From positions 1-64,000 of the forward strand of contig NZ_JAODTZ010000027.1 in NCBI RefSeq assembly GCF_025399795.1: a DNA stretch of 64,000 bases. Direction: 5' to 3'. Below the pieces are notes generated by a model. The model was given only the letters and a program-made list of their open reading frames with translations. It was not told the origin of the DNA and did not search any database. Position 1 is the first letter of the stretch, and each line of letters begins with the position of its first letter. This stretch comes from Streptomyces rhizosphaerihabitans (GTDB lineage Bacteria; Actinomycetota; Actinomycetes; Streptomycetales; Streptomycetaceae). The position numbers and the translations under genes were made by a program. Of this stretch, positions 23,946 through 33,231 are shown piece by piece.

Positions 23946-25793
23946 ATGAACGACTCCACCCGGGCACCCGCCTCGGCGCCCGCCCACCGCCGTGCCCGCG
24001 TCCGCGCCCCCGAGCTGATCGGCAAGGGCGGCTGGCTGAACACGGGAGACGAGCAGTACACCCTCGCTGACCTGCGAGGACGCATTGTTCTGCTCGATTT
24101 TTGGACCTTTTGCTGCATCAACTGTCTGCACGTCCTGGACGAGTTGCGGGAGCTGGAGGAGAAGCACCGGGACACCGTGGTGATCATCGGGGTGCACTCG
24201 CCGAAGTTCGTGCACGAGGCGGAGCATCAGGCGGTCGTCGACGCCGTGGAGCGGTACGGGGTGGAGCATCCGGTCCTCGACGATCCGGAGCTCGCGACCT
24301 GGAAGCAGTACGCGGTACGGGCCTGGCCGACGCTCGTGGTGATCGATCCCGAGGGGTACGTCGTCGCGCAGCACGCCGGTGAGGGGCATGCCCACGCGAT
24401 CGAGCTGCTGGTGGAGGAGCTGGAGGCCGAGCACGCGGCGAAGGGCACCCTGCGGCGCGGCGACGGGCCGTACGTGGCGCCCGAGCCCGAGCCGACCGTG
24501 CTGCGCTTCCCGGGCAAGGCGCTCGCCCTGCCGAGCGGAAATCTGCTGGTCAGCGACACGACCCGGCATCAGCTGGTGGAGCTGGCGGAGGACGCCGAGA
24601 CCGTCGTCCGGCGCATCGGATCCGGGGTGCGGGGCTTCGTGGACGGGACGGCCGAGGCGGCGGGCTTCAGCGAACCGCAGGGGCTCGCGCTGCTCGACGA
24701 GGGCGCGGTCGTCGTCGCGGACACCGTGAACCACGCCCTGCGCCGGGTCGATCTCGCGACCGGCGCCGTCAGCACGCTGGCGGGCACCGGCCGCCAGTGG
24801 TGGCAGGGGGCGCCGACGTCAGGACCGGCGCGCGAGGTCGATCTGTCCTCGCCGTGGGACGTGGCCCTGTTCGGCGGGAAGGTCTGGATCGCCATGGCCG
24901 GCGTGCACCAGCTGTGGGCGTTCGACCCGGCGGCGGAGACCGTCGAGGTCACCGCGGGCACGACGAACGAGGGGCTGGTCGACGGGCCGGGGCCCGAGGC
25001 CTGGTTCGCGCAGCCGTCGGGGCTCGCCGCCACCGAGGACCGGCTCTGGCTGGCCGACTCCGAGACCTCGGCGCTGCGCTGGGTCGACCGGGACGGGACC
25101 GTGCACACCGCTGTCGGCACCGGGCTCTTCGACTTCGGGCACCGCGACGGAGCGGCCGAACAGGCGCTGCTCCAGCACCCGTTGGGTGTGACCGCGCTGC
25201 CCGACGGCTCGGTCGCGGTCAGCGACACGTACAACCACGCGCTGCGTCGTTACGACCCGGCGACGGGTGAAGTGACCACGCTGGCAACCGACTTGCGGGA
25301 GCCGAGCGACGCCGTGCTCGTCGGGGACGACATCGTGGTGGTGGAGTCCGCCCGTCACAGGCTGACCCGGCTGCGGCTTCCCGAGGAGGCCGTGCGGGTG
25401 GAGTCGGTCGCCCATCGCACTCGGCGCGAGGCCACCGAAGTCGCCCCGGGTGTAATCCGGTTGGACGTCGTCTTCCAGGCGCCGGCCGGGCAGAAACTGG
25501 ACACCCGGTACGGCCCCTCCACCCGGCTCCTCGTCTCCGCGACCCCGCCCGGGCTGCTGCTCGCGGGTGAGGGCGCCGGCACCGACCTCTCGCGGACGGT
25601 CGAGCTGGACCCTGCCGTCACGGAGGGCGTGCTGCACGTGTCCGCGATGGCCGCGTCCTGCGACGACGATCCGGCTGGGGACGCACAGTACCCGGCGTGC
25701 CATGTCCACCAGCAGGACTGGGGTGTGCCGGTCCGCCTCACCGAAGGCGGTGCGGACCGGCTGCCCCTGGTACTCGCGGGCATGGACGACTGA
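23946..25793 (+). CDS. Thioredoxin-like/NHL beta-propeller protein
   Basis: A 615-residue fusion similar to NHLRC2. Residues about 20-175 form a TlpA/thioredoxin-like domain with the motif CCINC (Cys56, Cys57, Cys60; CxxC 57-60). Residues about 185-500 form an NHL-type six-bladed propeller, and a C-terminal beta domain (about 500-610) resembles the end of NHLRC2 proteins. No signal peptide is visible, so it is probably cytoplasmic. A thiol-disulfide or protein-binding role is inferred. The active-site region uses A/T-ending codons that are rare elsewhere in this DNA. Confidence 0.9.
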   Translation: MNDSTRAPASAPAHRRARVRAPELIGKGGWLNTGDEQYTLADLRGRIVLLDFWTFCCINCLHVLDELRELEEKHRDTVVIIGVHSPKFVHEAEHQAVVDAVERYGVEHPVLDDPELATWKQYAVRAWPTLVVIDPEGYVVAQHAGEGHAHAIELLVEELEAEHAAKGTLRRGDGPYVAPEPEPTVLRFPGKALALPSGNLLVSDTTRHQLVELAEDAETVVRRIGSGVRGFVDGTAEAAGFSEPQGLALLDEGAVVVADTVNHALRRVDLATGAVSTLAGTGRQWWQGAPTSGPAREVDLSSPWDVALFGGKVWIAMAGVHQLWAFDPAAETVEVTAGTTNEGLVDGPGPEAWFAQPSGLAATEDRLWLADSETSALRWVDRDGTVHTAVGTGLFDFGHRDGAAEQALLQHPLGVTALPDGSVAVSDTYNHALRRYDPATGEVTTLATDLREPSDAVLVGDDIVVVESARHRLTRLRLPEEAVRVESVAHRTRREATEVAPGVIRLDVVFQAPAGQKLDTRYGPSTRLLVSATPPGLLLAGEGAGTDLSRTVELDPAVTEGVLHVSAMAASCDDDPAGDAQYPACHVHQQDWGVPVRLTEGGADRLPLVLAGMDD

Positions 25794-25799
25794 GTCGGC

Positions 25800-26039
25800 T
25801 CAGACGCCGTATCCGTCGGCGTAGCCGTTCCGCCGGTCCTCCTCGACGACGGTCGCCGTCGGCGGTACGACCACCCGCCGGCGGCGGGCGACACTGCTGA
25901 AGGTCGCCACGCCGATCAGTCCGACGATCATGAGGATCACGCCGACCATGTGGAGATCGACCCCCTGCATGTGCCAGTCGGTCGCGAACGTGAGGATCGC
26001 CCCTGCGGCGATCAGGATGATGCATCCGCCCAGGCCCAT
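25800..26039 (-). CDS. Small membrane protein, DUF6458-like
   Basis: A 79-residue protein with two transmembrane helices (about 2-18 and 29-47) separated by a short HMQGVDLHMVG loop, then a basic RRRR stretch and a charged tail. Start ATG 26039 has a perfect AAGGAGG upstream. The pattern MGLGGCIILIAAGAILTFA is typical of a family widespread in actinobacteria with unknown function. It lies convergent to the thioredoxin-NHL gene, with 6 bp between stops. Confidence 0.83.
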   Translation of the reverse strand: MGLGGCIILIAAGAILTFATDWHMQGVDLHMVGVILMIVGLIGVATFSSVARRRRVVVPPTATVVEEDRRNGYADGYGV

Positions 26040-26142
26040 GGGTGTCGCCTCCTTGAAGTAGCAACGCGGAGTCATTCCGGGCCCGTTCCGGGTACCCGGG
26101 ACTCCGCGAGCCATGCGGAGGCGATCCCTCACCGCCCGCGTG

Positions 26143-27789
26143 TCACCTCACGTCGACGTAGTCCTCGCGCCCGGAACTCACCAGGTGGGTGCTGTTCGGG
26201 TAGAGCAGCACGGCCACCCACGTTCCGTCCTGCCGGGCCGTGAACGCCTTGCTGAAGGAGCCGTTGGAGCGGGTCGTGGTGTCGCCCTCGTCGTACCAGG
26301 TGCTGGAGCCCCTGGGGCGGAAAAGGATCTTCACCTTCTGGCCGGAGTACGCCCTCCACGCCGATGAGGTGTAGTGCTGCAGCGTGCCGGCGACCGTGAG
26401 GGTCCGGCCCTTGGTGACGGGCTCGGGCGAGGCGTTCCCGCCGGTGATGCGGGTCTGCGTGCGTTCGGCGTGGAGAACCTTGCTGTATGCGGGCTGCCAG
26501 CTGGGACTGCCGGCGAAGTAGGCCCGGTAGTAGCCCTTGGCGGGCGCGTCGAACGTGCCCTTGAAGTGGTTGCCGGTCTCCGGCTCGCCGTGGCCGGGAG
26601 TGACCGTTTTCATCGTCTTCCAGCCGGTCTTTCCATCGGCCGAGTACTGCAGCTGTACGTGGTTGTAAGCATCGAGGGGGATGCTCGTTCCGGTGTGCAG
26701 GTAGCCGGCGGCGGTGAGTTCGGCGTACTTGTTCAGGCTGACCGTGAAGCCGCTGACCGACGCCTTGCGGGCGACCGTGACCTGGACCGTCCGGTCCGGG
26801 CTCGCGTTGAGGTAGGTGCCGTCGGAGACCGAGACGTGCACCTTCCCTGTCTGCGACATCTTCAGCTCGCCGGTGAAGCGGCCGTCGGCGCCGGTGACGG
26901 GCCGGCTTGTGGCCCCGCCCATGTCGCTCCACCAGTCCTCGACCACCGTCGTACCGGCGAGGGGTCGCCAGGCCCCGTCGACGAACAGCTCGGCGAGACC
27001 GGAGATCTTCGCCGGTTCGCCCTCCTTGAGGCTCAGGCCGGTGCTGTCGAGGGTGACGCGAGTGTCGGACCGCACCGGTGAGACCCAGACGGTCTGGCTG
27101 CCCTGTTCCATCGGCTCCGGGGTCGGCAGCCGCAGCCAGCTGCTGACGTCACCGGAGGTGGCCGTCTGCGTGTACGTCGTGGCGAAGCGCCCCTCGGCGT
27201 CCGTGTGCACGGTGGTGGTGCCGCCGTTGCTCGTGTGGATGTCGACCTGGCCGTCGGCGGGCGTCGTGTCCCTGGTACGGGGGTCAGTGATCATGTAGCG
27301 GCCGGAGACGGACACCTTCCGGTGGGTGAAGTCGGGGCGGCTGGGCGTGACCTGGAAATCGGACGCGCTCGTCGTGAGGCAGTAGCTGAAGCCGTAGCGC
27401 GCCTGCGTCGTCGACGTGTCGCCGTCCGCGTCGGTCAGATCGATCACGAGGCGGTAGTGGCCGAGGTCGGCGAGGCGCAGGGGCGTGCCGGTCTGCCAGA
27501 CGCCCTGCTGGTCGGTTCCCGACGTCCTGGTGAAGTCGGTGACACGTGTGATCTCGGCGGCTCCGGCCGCCTCGTCCTCCGCGTACAGGTGCGCCGTGAT
27601 CGAGGTGATCGCGCTGTCGGATTGCGCGCTGACCTCGACGAGTCCGCTCGACCCGCCGCCGATGTCGCCCGCGTACACCAGCTCGGGCGCCGTCGCGGCG
27701 TGTGCCGCCGGGACGGGCCCGAGCAGGAGCCCAGCCGCGACCGACGCGCAGCCGAGCACCAGGGATCGTCTTCTTGCCTGCTTGTTCAT
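26143..27789 (-). CDS. Secreted multidomain Ig-like (beta-sandwich) protein
   Basis: A 548-residue exported protein of unknown function. Start ATG 27789 follows GGGGGGA. A Sec signal (about 1-32, with AAHA before the mature end) precedes several about 100-residue beta-rich modules with repeating patterns such as TVTKGRTLTVAG and TRSNGSFSKAF that resemble bacterial Ig-like or calcium-dependent adhesion domains. No catalytic motif, wall anchor or membrane helix is visible, so it is probably released or bound non-covalently to the surface. It stands between unrelated genes and has its own promoter region (27790-27921). Confidence 0.82.
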   Translation of the reverse strand: MNKQARRRSLVLGCASVAAGLLLGPVPAAHAATAPELVYAGDIGGGSSGLVEVSAQSDSAITSITAHLYAEDEAAGAAEITRVTDFTRTSGTDQQGVWQTGTPLRLADLGHYRLVIDLTDADGDTSTTQARYGFSYCLTTSASDFQVTPSRPDFTHRKVSVSGRYMITDPRTRDTTPADGQVDIHTSNGGTTTVHTDAEGRFATTYTQTATSGDVSSWLRLPTPEPMEQGSQTVWVSPVRSDTRVTLDSTGLSLKEGEPAKISGLAELFVDGAWRPLAGTTVVEDWWSDMGGATSRPVTGADGRFTGELKMSQTGKVHVSVSDGTYLNASPDRTVQVTVARKASVSGFTVSLNKYAELTAAGYLHTGTSIPLDAYNHVQLQYSADGKTGWKTMKTVTPGHGEPETGNHFKGTFDAPAKGYYRAYFAGSPSWQPAYSKVLHAERTQTRITGGNASPEPVTKGRTLTVAGTLQHYTSSAWRAYSGQKVKILFRPRGSSTWYDEGDTTTRSNGSFSKAFTARQDGTWVAVLLYPNSTHLVSSGREDYVDVR

Positions 27790-27921
27790 GTGTGGTCCCC
27801 CCACGAGACTCAAGATCGGCCCGCATCGTACGACGGCGGGACCTGGCTCGAGCAGGTTCGAAAACCGTGGTTTCCGTTCTGTGGGGGAAAGACCGGAGGC
27901 TTCCGGAAGCCATCCGGAGGA

Positions 27922-29217
27922 CTATCCCTCCAGAAACGCCACCAGCGCGTTGGCCAGCAGGAACGGGTCGTCGGAGCCGCAGAGTTCGCGGGCGCTGTGC
28001 ATGGAGAGGATGGCCACGCCGATGTCGACCGTCTTGATGCCGTGCCGGGCCGCCGTGATGGGGCCGATGGTGGTGCCGCAGGGCATCGAGTTGTTGGAGA
28101 CGAAGGACTGGACGGGAACGCCGGCCTTGTCGCAGGCGGCGGCGAACACCGCGCGGCCCGAACCGTCGGTGGCGTAGCGGTTGTTGACGTTCACCTTGAG
28201 GATGGGGCCGCCGTTGGCGCGCGGGTGGTGCGTCGGGTCGTGCCGCTCGGCGTAGTTGGGGTGCACGGCGTGGCCGGTGTCGGAGGACAGGCAGATGGTG
28301 CCGGCGAAGGCGCGCGCCCGGTCCTCGTAGGAGCCGCCGCGGGCGAAGACGGAGCGTTCCAGCACACTGCCGAGCAGCGGTCCGTCGGCGCCGGTGTCGC
28401 TCTGCGAACCGTTCTCCTCGTGGTCGAAGGCGGCGAGGACCGGGATGTACGAGAGCCCGGAGTCGGCCGCCGCGGCGGCGGCCAGTGCGGCCGTGGCGGC
28501 GTGCACGGACAGCAGGTTGTCCATGCGCGGCCCGGCGAGCAGCTCCTTGTCGCGGCCCAGGTAGGAGGGGCGCTCGATGGAGTGGGTCATCAGGTCCCAG
28601 CCGGTGACCTCGCCCGCGGGCAGCCCCGACTCCTCCTCCAGGAAGGTGATCAGATCGCCGTCGCGGGTGTCGCCGAGTCCCCAGACGGGCTGGAGGTGCC
28701 GCTGCTTGTCGAGCTTGAGTCCGTCGTTGCTGACGGAACGGTCCAGGTGGATGGCGAGCTGGGGCACGCGCAGCAGTGCGCGGTCGATGTTGACCAGGCG
28801 GGTCGAGCCGTCCCGCAGCGACAGGCGTCCGGCCAGGCCCAGGTCCCGGTCGAGCCAGGAGTTCAGCAGCGGTCCGCCGTAGATCTCCACGGCCACCTGC
28901 CGCCAGCCGTGCGCGCCGGTGTCCGGCAGGGGCTTGACCCGCAGGTTCGGGGAGTCGGTGTGCGCGCCGATGATCCGGAACGGTGTGTGCGGCTCGGCGC
29001 CCTCCGGCACGTACCAGGCGATGATCGCCCCTCCGCGCAGCACGTACTTTCCGCCGCTGGTGCCCTCCCACGCGTCGGTCTCGGCGACCTGACGGAATCC
29101 GGCCTTCTCCAGCCGCTCGGCGGCGGTCGCCACGGCGTGGTACGGCGTCGGGCTCGCCGCGAGGAAGGACATGAGGTCGTCGGTGTGGCCGCGATCGAAG
29201 CGGGTGGGTGCACTCAT
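27922..29217 (-). CDS. M18-family aminopeptidase
   Basis: A 431-residue aspartyl-aminopeptidase-like metallopeptidase. The family pattern is clear: SFLAASPTPYHAV near the N-terminus, the first zinc ligand in IGAHTDSPNLRVKPL, the catalytic acid/ligand region AAFDHEENGSQSDTGADG, and a C-terminal VDIGVAILSMHSARE ligand segment. M18 enzymes form cytoplasmic dodecamers removing N-terminal acidic or neutral residues from peptides. Start ATG 29217 with AAGGTGAA upstream. The end of the acyl-CoA dehydrogenase gene, its terminator and a 10-bp inverted repeat (29290-29345) lie upstream. Confidence 0.94.
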   Translation of the reverse strand: MSAPTRFDRGHTDDLMSFLAASPTPYHAVATAAERLEKAGFRQVAETDAWEGTSGGKYVLRGGAIIAWYVPEGAEPHTPFRIIGAHTDSPNLRVKPLPDTGAHGWRQVAVEIYGGPLLNSWLDRDLGLAGRLSLRDGSTRLVNIDRALLRVPQLAIHLDRSVSNDGLKLDKQRHLQPVWGLGDTRDGDLITFLEEESGLPAGEVTGWDLMTHSIERPSYLGRDKELLAGPRMDNLLSVHAATAALAAAAAADSGLSYIPVLAAFDHEENGSQSDTGADGPLLGSVLERSVFARGGSYEDRARAFAGTICLSSDTGHAVHPNYAERHDPTHHPRANGGPILKVNVNNRYATDGSGRAVFAAACDKAGVPVQSFVSNNSMPCGTTIGPITAARHGIKTVDIGVAILSMHSARELCGSDDPFLLANALVAFLEG

Positions 29218-29236
29218 GGGTTCACCTTAACGACGC

Positions 29237-29274
29237 ACGAGGGCCCGCCCCCGGGGTTGGGAGCGGGCCCTCGT
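29237..29274 (-). terminator. Terminator of the acyl-CoA dehydrogenase gene
   Basis: A perfect 12-bp stem ACGAGGGCCCGC / GCGGGCCCTCGT with a 14-nt loop, downstream of the dehydrogenase stop on the minus strand. Confidence 0.75.
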
Positions 29275-29404
29275 AAGGGGGATGTGAAGGGTGGACACCT
29301 TGGGACACCTGACCCGATGGACAGGTCCGGCGTCGGGTGTCCACCGGGCTTCGCGGGGGCGGCGGCCCCTCAGGGCACCCCTGGGGCCCGTCCTGGGGCC
29401 TGTC

Positions 29405-31231
29405 CTAGAAGGCGGCCTCGTCCAGCTCCATCAGGTCCAGGTCGACGACCTCGGCGAGCTTGCGGGCACCGGTGACGCCGGGCAGCACGTTGGCGGCGAA
29501 GAACTTCGCGGCCGCGATCTTGCCGGTGTAGAACGCCTTGTCCCTGGCGGAGGCGGTCTCCAGCTTCTCGGCGGCGACGGCGGCACCGCGCAGCAGCAGG
29601 TAGCCGACGACCACGTCGCCGGAGGCCATCAGGAGGCGGGTGGTGTTGAGGCCCACCTTGTAGATGTTCTTGACGTCCTGCTCGGTGGCCGCGAGGTCGG
29701 TCAGCATCAGGCCGACGATGGCCTCCAGCTCGACGGCCGCCTTCGCGAGCTGCTCGCGGGCCGCGGACAGCTCCTCGCCGCCCGTGCCGAGCGCCAGGAA
29801 CTTCTTGATGTCCTCGGCGAGGGTGTTCAGGGCCGCGCCCTGGTTGCGGACGATCTTCCGGAAGAAGAAGTCCTGGCCCTGGATCGCGGTGGTGCCCTCG
29901 TACAGCGTGTCGATCTTGGCGTCGCGGATGTACTGCTCGATCGGGTACTCCTGCAGGAAGCCGGAGCCGCCGAAGATCTGGAGCGACTGGGCGAGCAGCT
30001 CGTAGCCCTTCTCGGAGCCGTAGCCCTTCACGATCGGCAGGAGGAGGTCGTTCAGGGCCTCGGCGGCGGAGGTGTCCTCGCCGGCGGCCTCCAGGACCTG
30101 GATCTCGTCCTGGACCGCGGCGGTGTGCAGGACCAGGGCGCGCATGCCCTCGGCGTACGCCTTCTGCGTCATGAGTGAGCGGCGCACGTCCGGGTGGTGC
30201 GTGATGGTGACCTTGGGCGCGGCCTTGTCCATGAAGTTCGCCAGGTCGGGACCCTGGACGCGCTCCTTGGCGTACTCCAGCGCGTTCAGGTAGCCGGTCG
30301 ACAGCGTGGAGATCGCCTTCGTGCCGACCATCATGCGGGCGAACTCGATGATGCGGAACATCTGGCGGATGCCGTCGTGCTTGTCGCCGATCAGCCAGCC
30401 CTTGGCGGGGTGGCGGTCGCCGAAGGTCATCTCGCAGGTGTTGGAGGCCTTGAGGCCCATCTTGTGCTCGACGTTCGTCGCGTACACGCCGTTGCGCTCG
30501 CCCAGCTCGCCGGTCTCGAAGTCGAACTCGAACTTCGGGACGAGGAAGAGGGACAGGCCCTTGGTGCCGGGGCCGTGGCCCTCGGGGCGGGCGAGGACGT
30601 AGTGGAGGATGTTCTCCTCCATGTCGTGCTCACCCGAGGTGATGAAGCGCTTCACGCCCTCGATGTGCCAGGAGCCGTCGTCCTGCTGGACCGCCTTGGT
30701 GCGGCCCGCGCCCACGTCGGAGCCGGCGTCCGGCTCGGTGAGCACCATGGTGGAGCCCCAGCGCTTCTCGACGGCCATCGTCGCGATGTGCTTCTGGACG
30801 TCGTTGCCCTCCTCGAAGAGGATGCCCGCGAACGCGGGGCCGCTGGAGTACATCCAGACCGCCGGGTTCGCGCCGAGGATCAGCTCCGCGTACGCCCAGA
30901 TCAGGGAGCGGGGCGCGGTGGAGCCGCCGATCTCCTCGGGCACGCCGAGACGCCAGTACTCGGAGTCCATGAACGCCTTGTACGACTTCTTGAAGGATGC
31001 CGGGACCGGCGCCGTGTTGGTCTCCGGGTCGAAGACGGGCGGGTTGCGGTCGGCGTCCACGAAGGACTCGGCCAGCTCGTTCTCCGAGAGGCGGGTCAGC
31101 TCCTCGAGGATGCTCTTGGCGGTGTCCGTGTCCATCTCCGCGAACGGGCCGGTGCCGTACAGCTTGTCGCGCCCGAGCACCTCGAAGAGGTTGAACTCGA
31201 TGTCGCGGAGATTCGACTTGTAGTGCCCCAT
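29405..31231 (-). CDS. Acyl-CoA dehydrogenase, long 600-residue type
   Basis: A 608-residue flavoprotein of the fadE-like actinobacterial class, about 200 residues longer than the 400-residue mammalian type because of extra N- and C-terminal segments. Start ATG 31231 (MGHYKSNLRDIEFNLFEVLG) follows ACGGAG. The ACAD core contains MVLTEPDAGSDVGAGRT and KGLSLFLVPKFEFD in the middle domain, and GGSGFLQEYPIEQYIRDAKI in the C-terminal helical domain, which includes the usual catalytic Glu region (TLYEGTTAIQGQD). It should catalyse the first step of fatty acid beta-oxidation. A pirin gene lies nearby; in S. ambofaciens a pirin modulates a very-long-chain acyl-CoA dehydrogenase. Confidence 0.94.
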   Translation of the reverse strand: MGHYKSNLRDIEFNLFEVLGRDKLYGTGPFAEMDTDTAKSILEELTRLSENELAESFVDADRNPPVFDPETNTAPVPASFKKSYKAFMDSEYWRLGVPEEIGGSTAPRSLIWAYAELILGANPAVWMYSSGPAFAGILFEEGNDVQKHIATMAVEKRWGSTMVLTEPDAGSDVGAGRTKAVQQDDGSWHIEGVKRFITSGEHDMEENILHYVLARPEGHGPGTKGLSLFLVPKFEFDFETGELGERNGVYATNVEHKMGLKASNTCEMTFGDRHPAKGWLIGDKHDGIRQMFRIIEFARMMVGTKAISTLSTGYLNALEYAKERVQGPDLANFMDKAAPKVTITHHPDVRRSLMTQKAYAEGMRALVLHTAAVQDEIQVLEAAGEDTSAAEALNDLLLPIVKGYGSEKGYELLAQSLQIFGGSGFLQEYPIEQYIRDAKIDTLYEGTTAIQGQDFFFRKIVRNQGAALNTLAEDIKKFLALGTGGEELSAAREQLAKAAVELEAIVGLMLTDLAATEQDVKNIYKVGLNTTRLLMASGDVVVGYLLLRGAAVAAEKLETASARDKAFYTGKIAAAKFFAANVLPGVTGARKLAEVVDLDLMELDEAAF

Positions 31232-31373
31232 GGCGACGGCTCCGTTAAGGGATCGGCGAGGTATTGACTCCTCGCACCAGTTCACGTACTAGCAAGTAGC
31301 TACGATGATGCTACCCGCCAGTAATAAGAAGCAACCCCGAGCGGGCCATATGTGGCCCACTACTCTTTGACGC
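31232..31373. promoter_or_regulatory. Divergent promoter region, acyl-CoA dehydrogenase / SseB
   Basis: An AT-richer 142-bp region with overlapping dyads: TACT-AGCA-AGTA (31287-31298), GTAGCTAC (31296-31303) and GTAGC/GCTAC (31296-31300, 31310-31314). These could be a TetR-type operator for the fatty acid gene. Just before the SseB start lie GGGCCA-TATG-TGGCCC (31343-31358) and a possible -10 TACTCT (31361-31366), only 7 nt from the ATG, so that transcript may be leaderless. Confidence 0.45.
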
Positions 31374-31865
31374 ATGTACGGCTACGAGCAGAACGCAGGC
31401 GCCCAGCAGGGGTACGTCCCGCCGCAGCAGCAGATGCCCGGCCAGATGCCGGACGGACAGATGCCCGGCGGGTACGGCCAGCAGCCGCCCCTGTATCCCG
31501 AGCCGTCCCCGCCGTCCCTGCCGGACGCGGTCCGCGCGTTCACCACGGGTGCCATGGCGGCCGAGGACTTCCAGCAGGTCTTCGCCACCTCGAAGGTGTA
31601 CTGCCCGCGGGGGGACAACCCCGGATTCCTGGCGCTGCACAACACCCAGCAGCCCGTCATCCCGATGTTCACCTCGCTCAAGGAACTGCGCCGGTACGCG
31701 GGCAAGGAGTCCAAGTACTTCGTGATCACCGGAGCCGAGGTGATCGACCTGCTGCCCACGGGCTACGGCTTCGTGATCGACATGGAGGGCAAGCACCGCA
31801 TGGTCTTCGACGCGAAGGCCGTGGAGCAGATGGTGGACTTCGCGATGCGCCGTATGTACGGCTGA
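31374..31865 (+). CDS. SseB-domain protein
   Basis: A 163-residue protein. Residues 1 to about 45 are low-complexity Gln/Pro/Gly/Met-rich (PQQQMPGQMPDGQMPGG); residues about 48-160 form an SseB N-terminal-like domain (VYCPRGDNPGFLALHNTQQP, then SLKELRRYAGKES). SseB was named for enhancing serine sensitivity; actinobacterial copies are of unknown function, often near secretion or translation genes. Cytoplasmic. No Shine-Dalgarno sequence precedes the ATG. Confidence 0.87.
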   Translation: MYGYEQNAGAQQGYVPPQQQMPGQMPDGQMPGGYGQQPPLYPEPSPPSLPDAVRAFTTGAMAAEDFQQVFATSKVYCPRGDNPGFLALHNTQQPVIPMFTSLKELRRYAGKESKYFVITGAEVIDLLPTGYGFVIDMEGKHRMVFDAKAVEQMVDFAMRRMYG

Positions 31866-32010
31866 CCGGCCGCGCAGACGGCCGACGGGCCGCCTGTACC
31901 GCTGTCGCGGGCGCGGCCGACGTCCGCCGTCCGTACGGCCGAGATGCCTCATGAACCCGTGACGCCCGGAGGGAATGTCCTCCGGGCGCGCGTCGTTACG
32001 GGTAGTAGAA

Positions 32011-32033
32011 AGTTCAACTCTCAACTAAACTCG
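32011..32033. promoter_or_regulatory. Possible operator upstream of pirin
   Basis: The short palindrome AGTTCAACT (32011-32019) is followed by two more AACT-containing steps (CTCAACTAAACT). This A/T-rich stretch, 20-40 bp before the pirin start, resembles MarR/OhrR-like half-sites. It is weak evidence on its own. Confidence 0.35.
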
Positions 32034-32053
32034 AAGCGCAAGGAGGTACCGAC

Positions 32054-33025
32054 ATGCCCGCAGTGACTGTCGAGAACCCGCTGGCCCTGCCCCGTGTGGC
32101 CGCGCCGGCCGACGGTGTGGAGCGTCCCGTGCTGGCCGTGACGACCGCGCCCGGTGGCTTCGAGGGCGAGGGTTTCCCGGTCCGCCGTGCGTTCGCCGGG
32201 ATCAATTACAAGCACCTCGACCCGTTCATCATGATGGACCAGATGGGTGAGGTGGAGTACGCGCCGGGCGAGCCGAAGGGCACCCCCTGGCACCCCCACC
32301 GCGGCTTCGAGACCGTGACCTACATCATCGACGGCGTCTTCGACCACCAGGACTCCAACGGTGGCGGCGGCACGATCACCAACGGCGACACGCAGTGGAT
32401 GACGGCCGGGTCCGGCCTGCTCCACATCGAGGCGCCGCCGGAGCACCTCGTGATGTCGGGCGGACTCTTCCACGGGCTCCAGCTGTGGGTGAACCTGCCG
32501 GCCAAGGACAAGATGATGGCCCCGAGGTACCAGGACATCCGGGGCGGTACGGTGCAGCTGCTCAGCACCCCGGACGGCGGCGCGCTCCTGCGGGTCATCG
32601 CCGGTGAGCTCGACGGACACCAGGGACCGGGCATCACGCACACCCCGATCACCATGGTCCACGCGACGCTGCGGCCCGGCGCCGAGATCACTCTGCCGTG
32701 GCGCGAGGACTTCAACGGCCTCGCGTACGTCCTCGCCGGACGCGGCAGCGTGGGCGCGGACCGCCGCCCGGTCCACACCGGTCAGACAGCCGTGTTCGGC
32801 GCGGGTTCCACGCTGACCGTCCGCGCGGACGACAAGCAGGACTCCAACACGCCGGACCTGGAGGTCGTCCTCCTCGGGGGTCAGCCGATCCGCGAGCCGA
32901 TGGCCCACTACGGTCCGTTCGTGATGAACACCCGTGACGAGCTCCAGCAGGCCTTCGAGGACTTCCAGAAGGGCCGCCTGGGGACGATCCCGGCGGTGCA
33001 CGGGATGTCGGAGGGCGGGCTGTAG
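32054..33025 (+). CDS. Pirin-family protein
   Basis: A 323-residue bicupin. The N-terminal cupin has the pirin iron site in TPWHPHRGFETVTYIIDG (His pair) and later HIEAPPEH; the C-terminal cupin lacks equivalent ligands, as usual. Start ATG 32054 follows a strong AAGGAGG. Pirins act as quercetinase-like dioxygenases or as redox-dependent protein partners; a Streptomyces pirin has been reported to modulate beta-oxidation through an acyl-CoA dehydrogenase, and one lies 0.8 kb away here. A strong terminator follows. Confidence 0.94.
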   Translation: MPAVTVENPLALPRVAAPADGVERPVLAVTTAPGGFEGEGFPVRRAFAGINYKHLDPFIMMDQMGEVEYAPGEPKGTPWHPHRGFETVTYIIDGVFDHQDSNGGGGTITNGDTQWMTAGSGLLHIEAPPEHLVMSGGLFHGLQLWVNLPAKDKMMAPRYQDIRGGTVQLLSTPDGGALLRVIAGELDGHQGPGITHTPITMVHATLRPGAEITLPWREDFNGLAYVLAGRGSVGADRRPVHTGQTAVFGAGSTLTVRADDKQDSNTPDLEVVLLGGQPIREPMAHYGPFVMNTRDELQQAFEDFQKGRLGTIPAVHGMSEGGL

Positions 33026-33104
33026 GTCCGCCCCGAATGCCGTAGGTCCGCCACGAGTCCCTACGAGTCCTTCGTCCTTCCGAGGCCTCGTGAGCGATCG
33101 AGCA

Positions 33105-33144
33105 CGGAGAAGCCCCGTCCGCCGTACCGGACGGGGCTTCTCCG
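33105..33144 (+). terminator. Terminator after the pirin gene
   Basis: A perfect 17-bp stem (CGGAGAAGCCCCGTCCG at 33105-33121 and its complement at 33128-33144) with a 6-nt loop. Confidence 0.88.
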
Positions 33145-33231
33145 CGTGCTGTACCCGGACTCCCCCGTTCGCGCCCCCCCGTTCGGGCCTCCCCGGGCGC
33201 CGGTTCGGCTGACGCATGGTCAGCTGGCAGG

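Noticed and set aside
27845..27880. tRNA-like T-arm (GGTTCGAAAAC)
   Set aside because: No acceptor, D or anticodon arms can be drawn around it.
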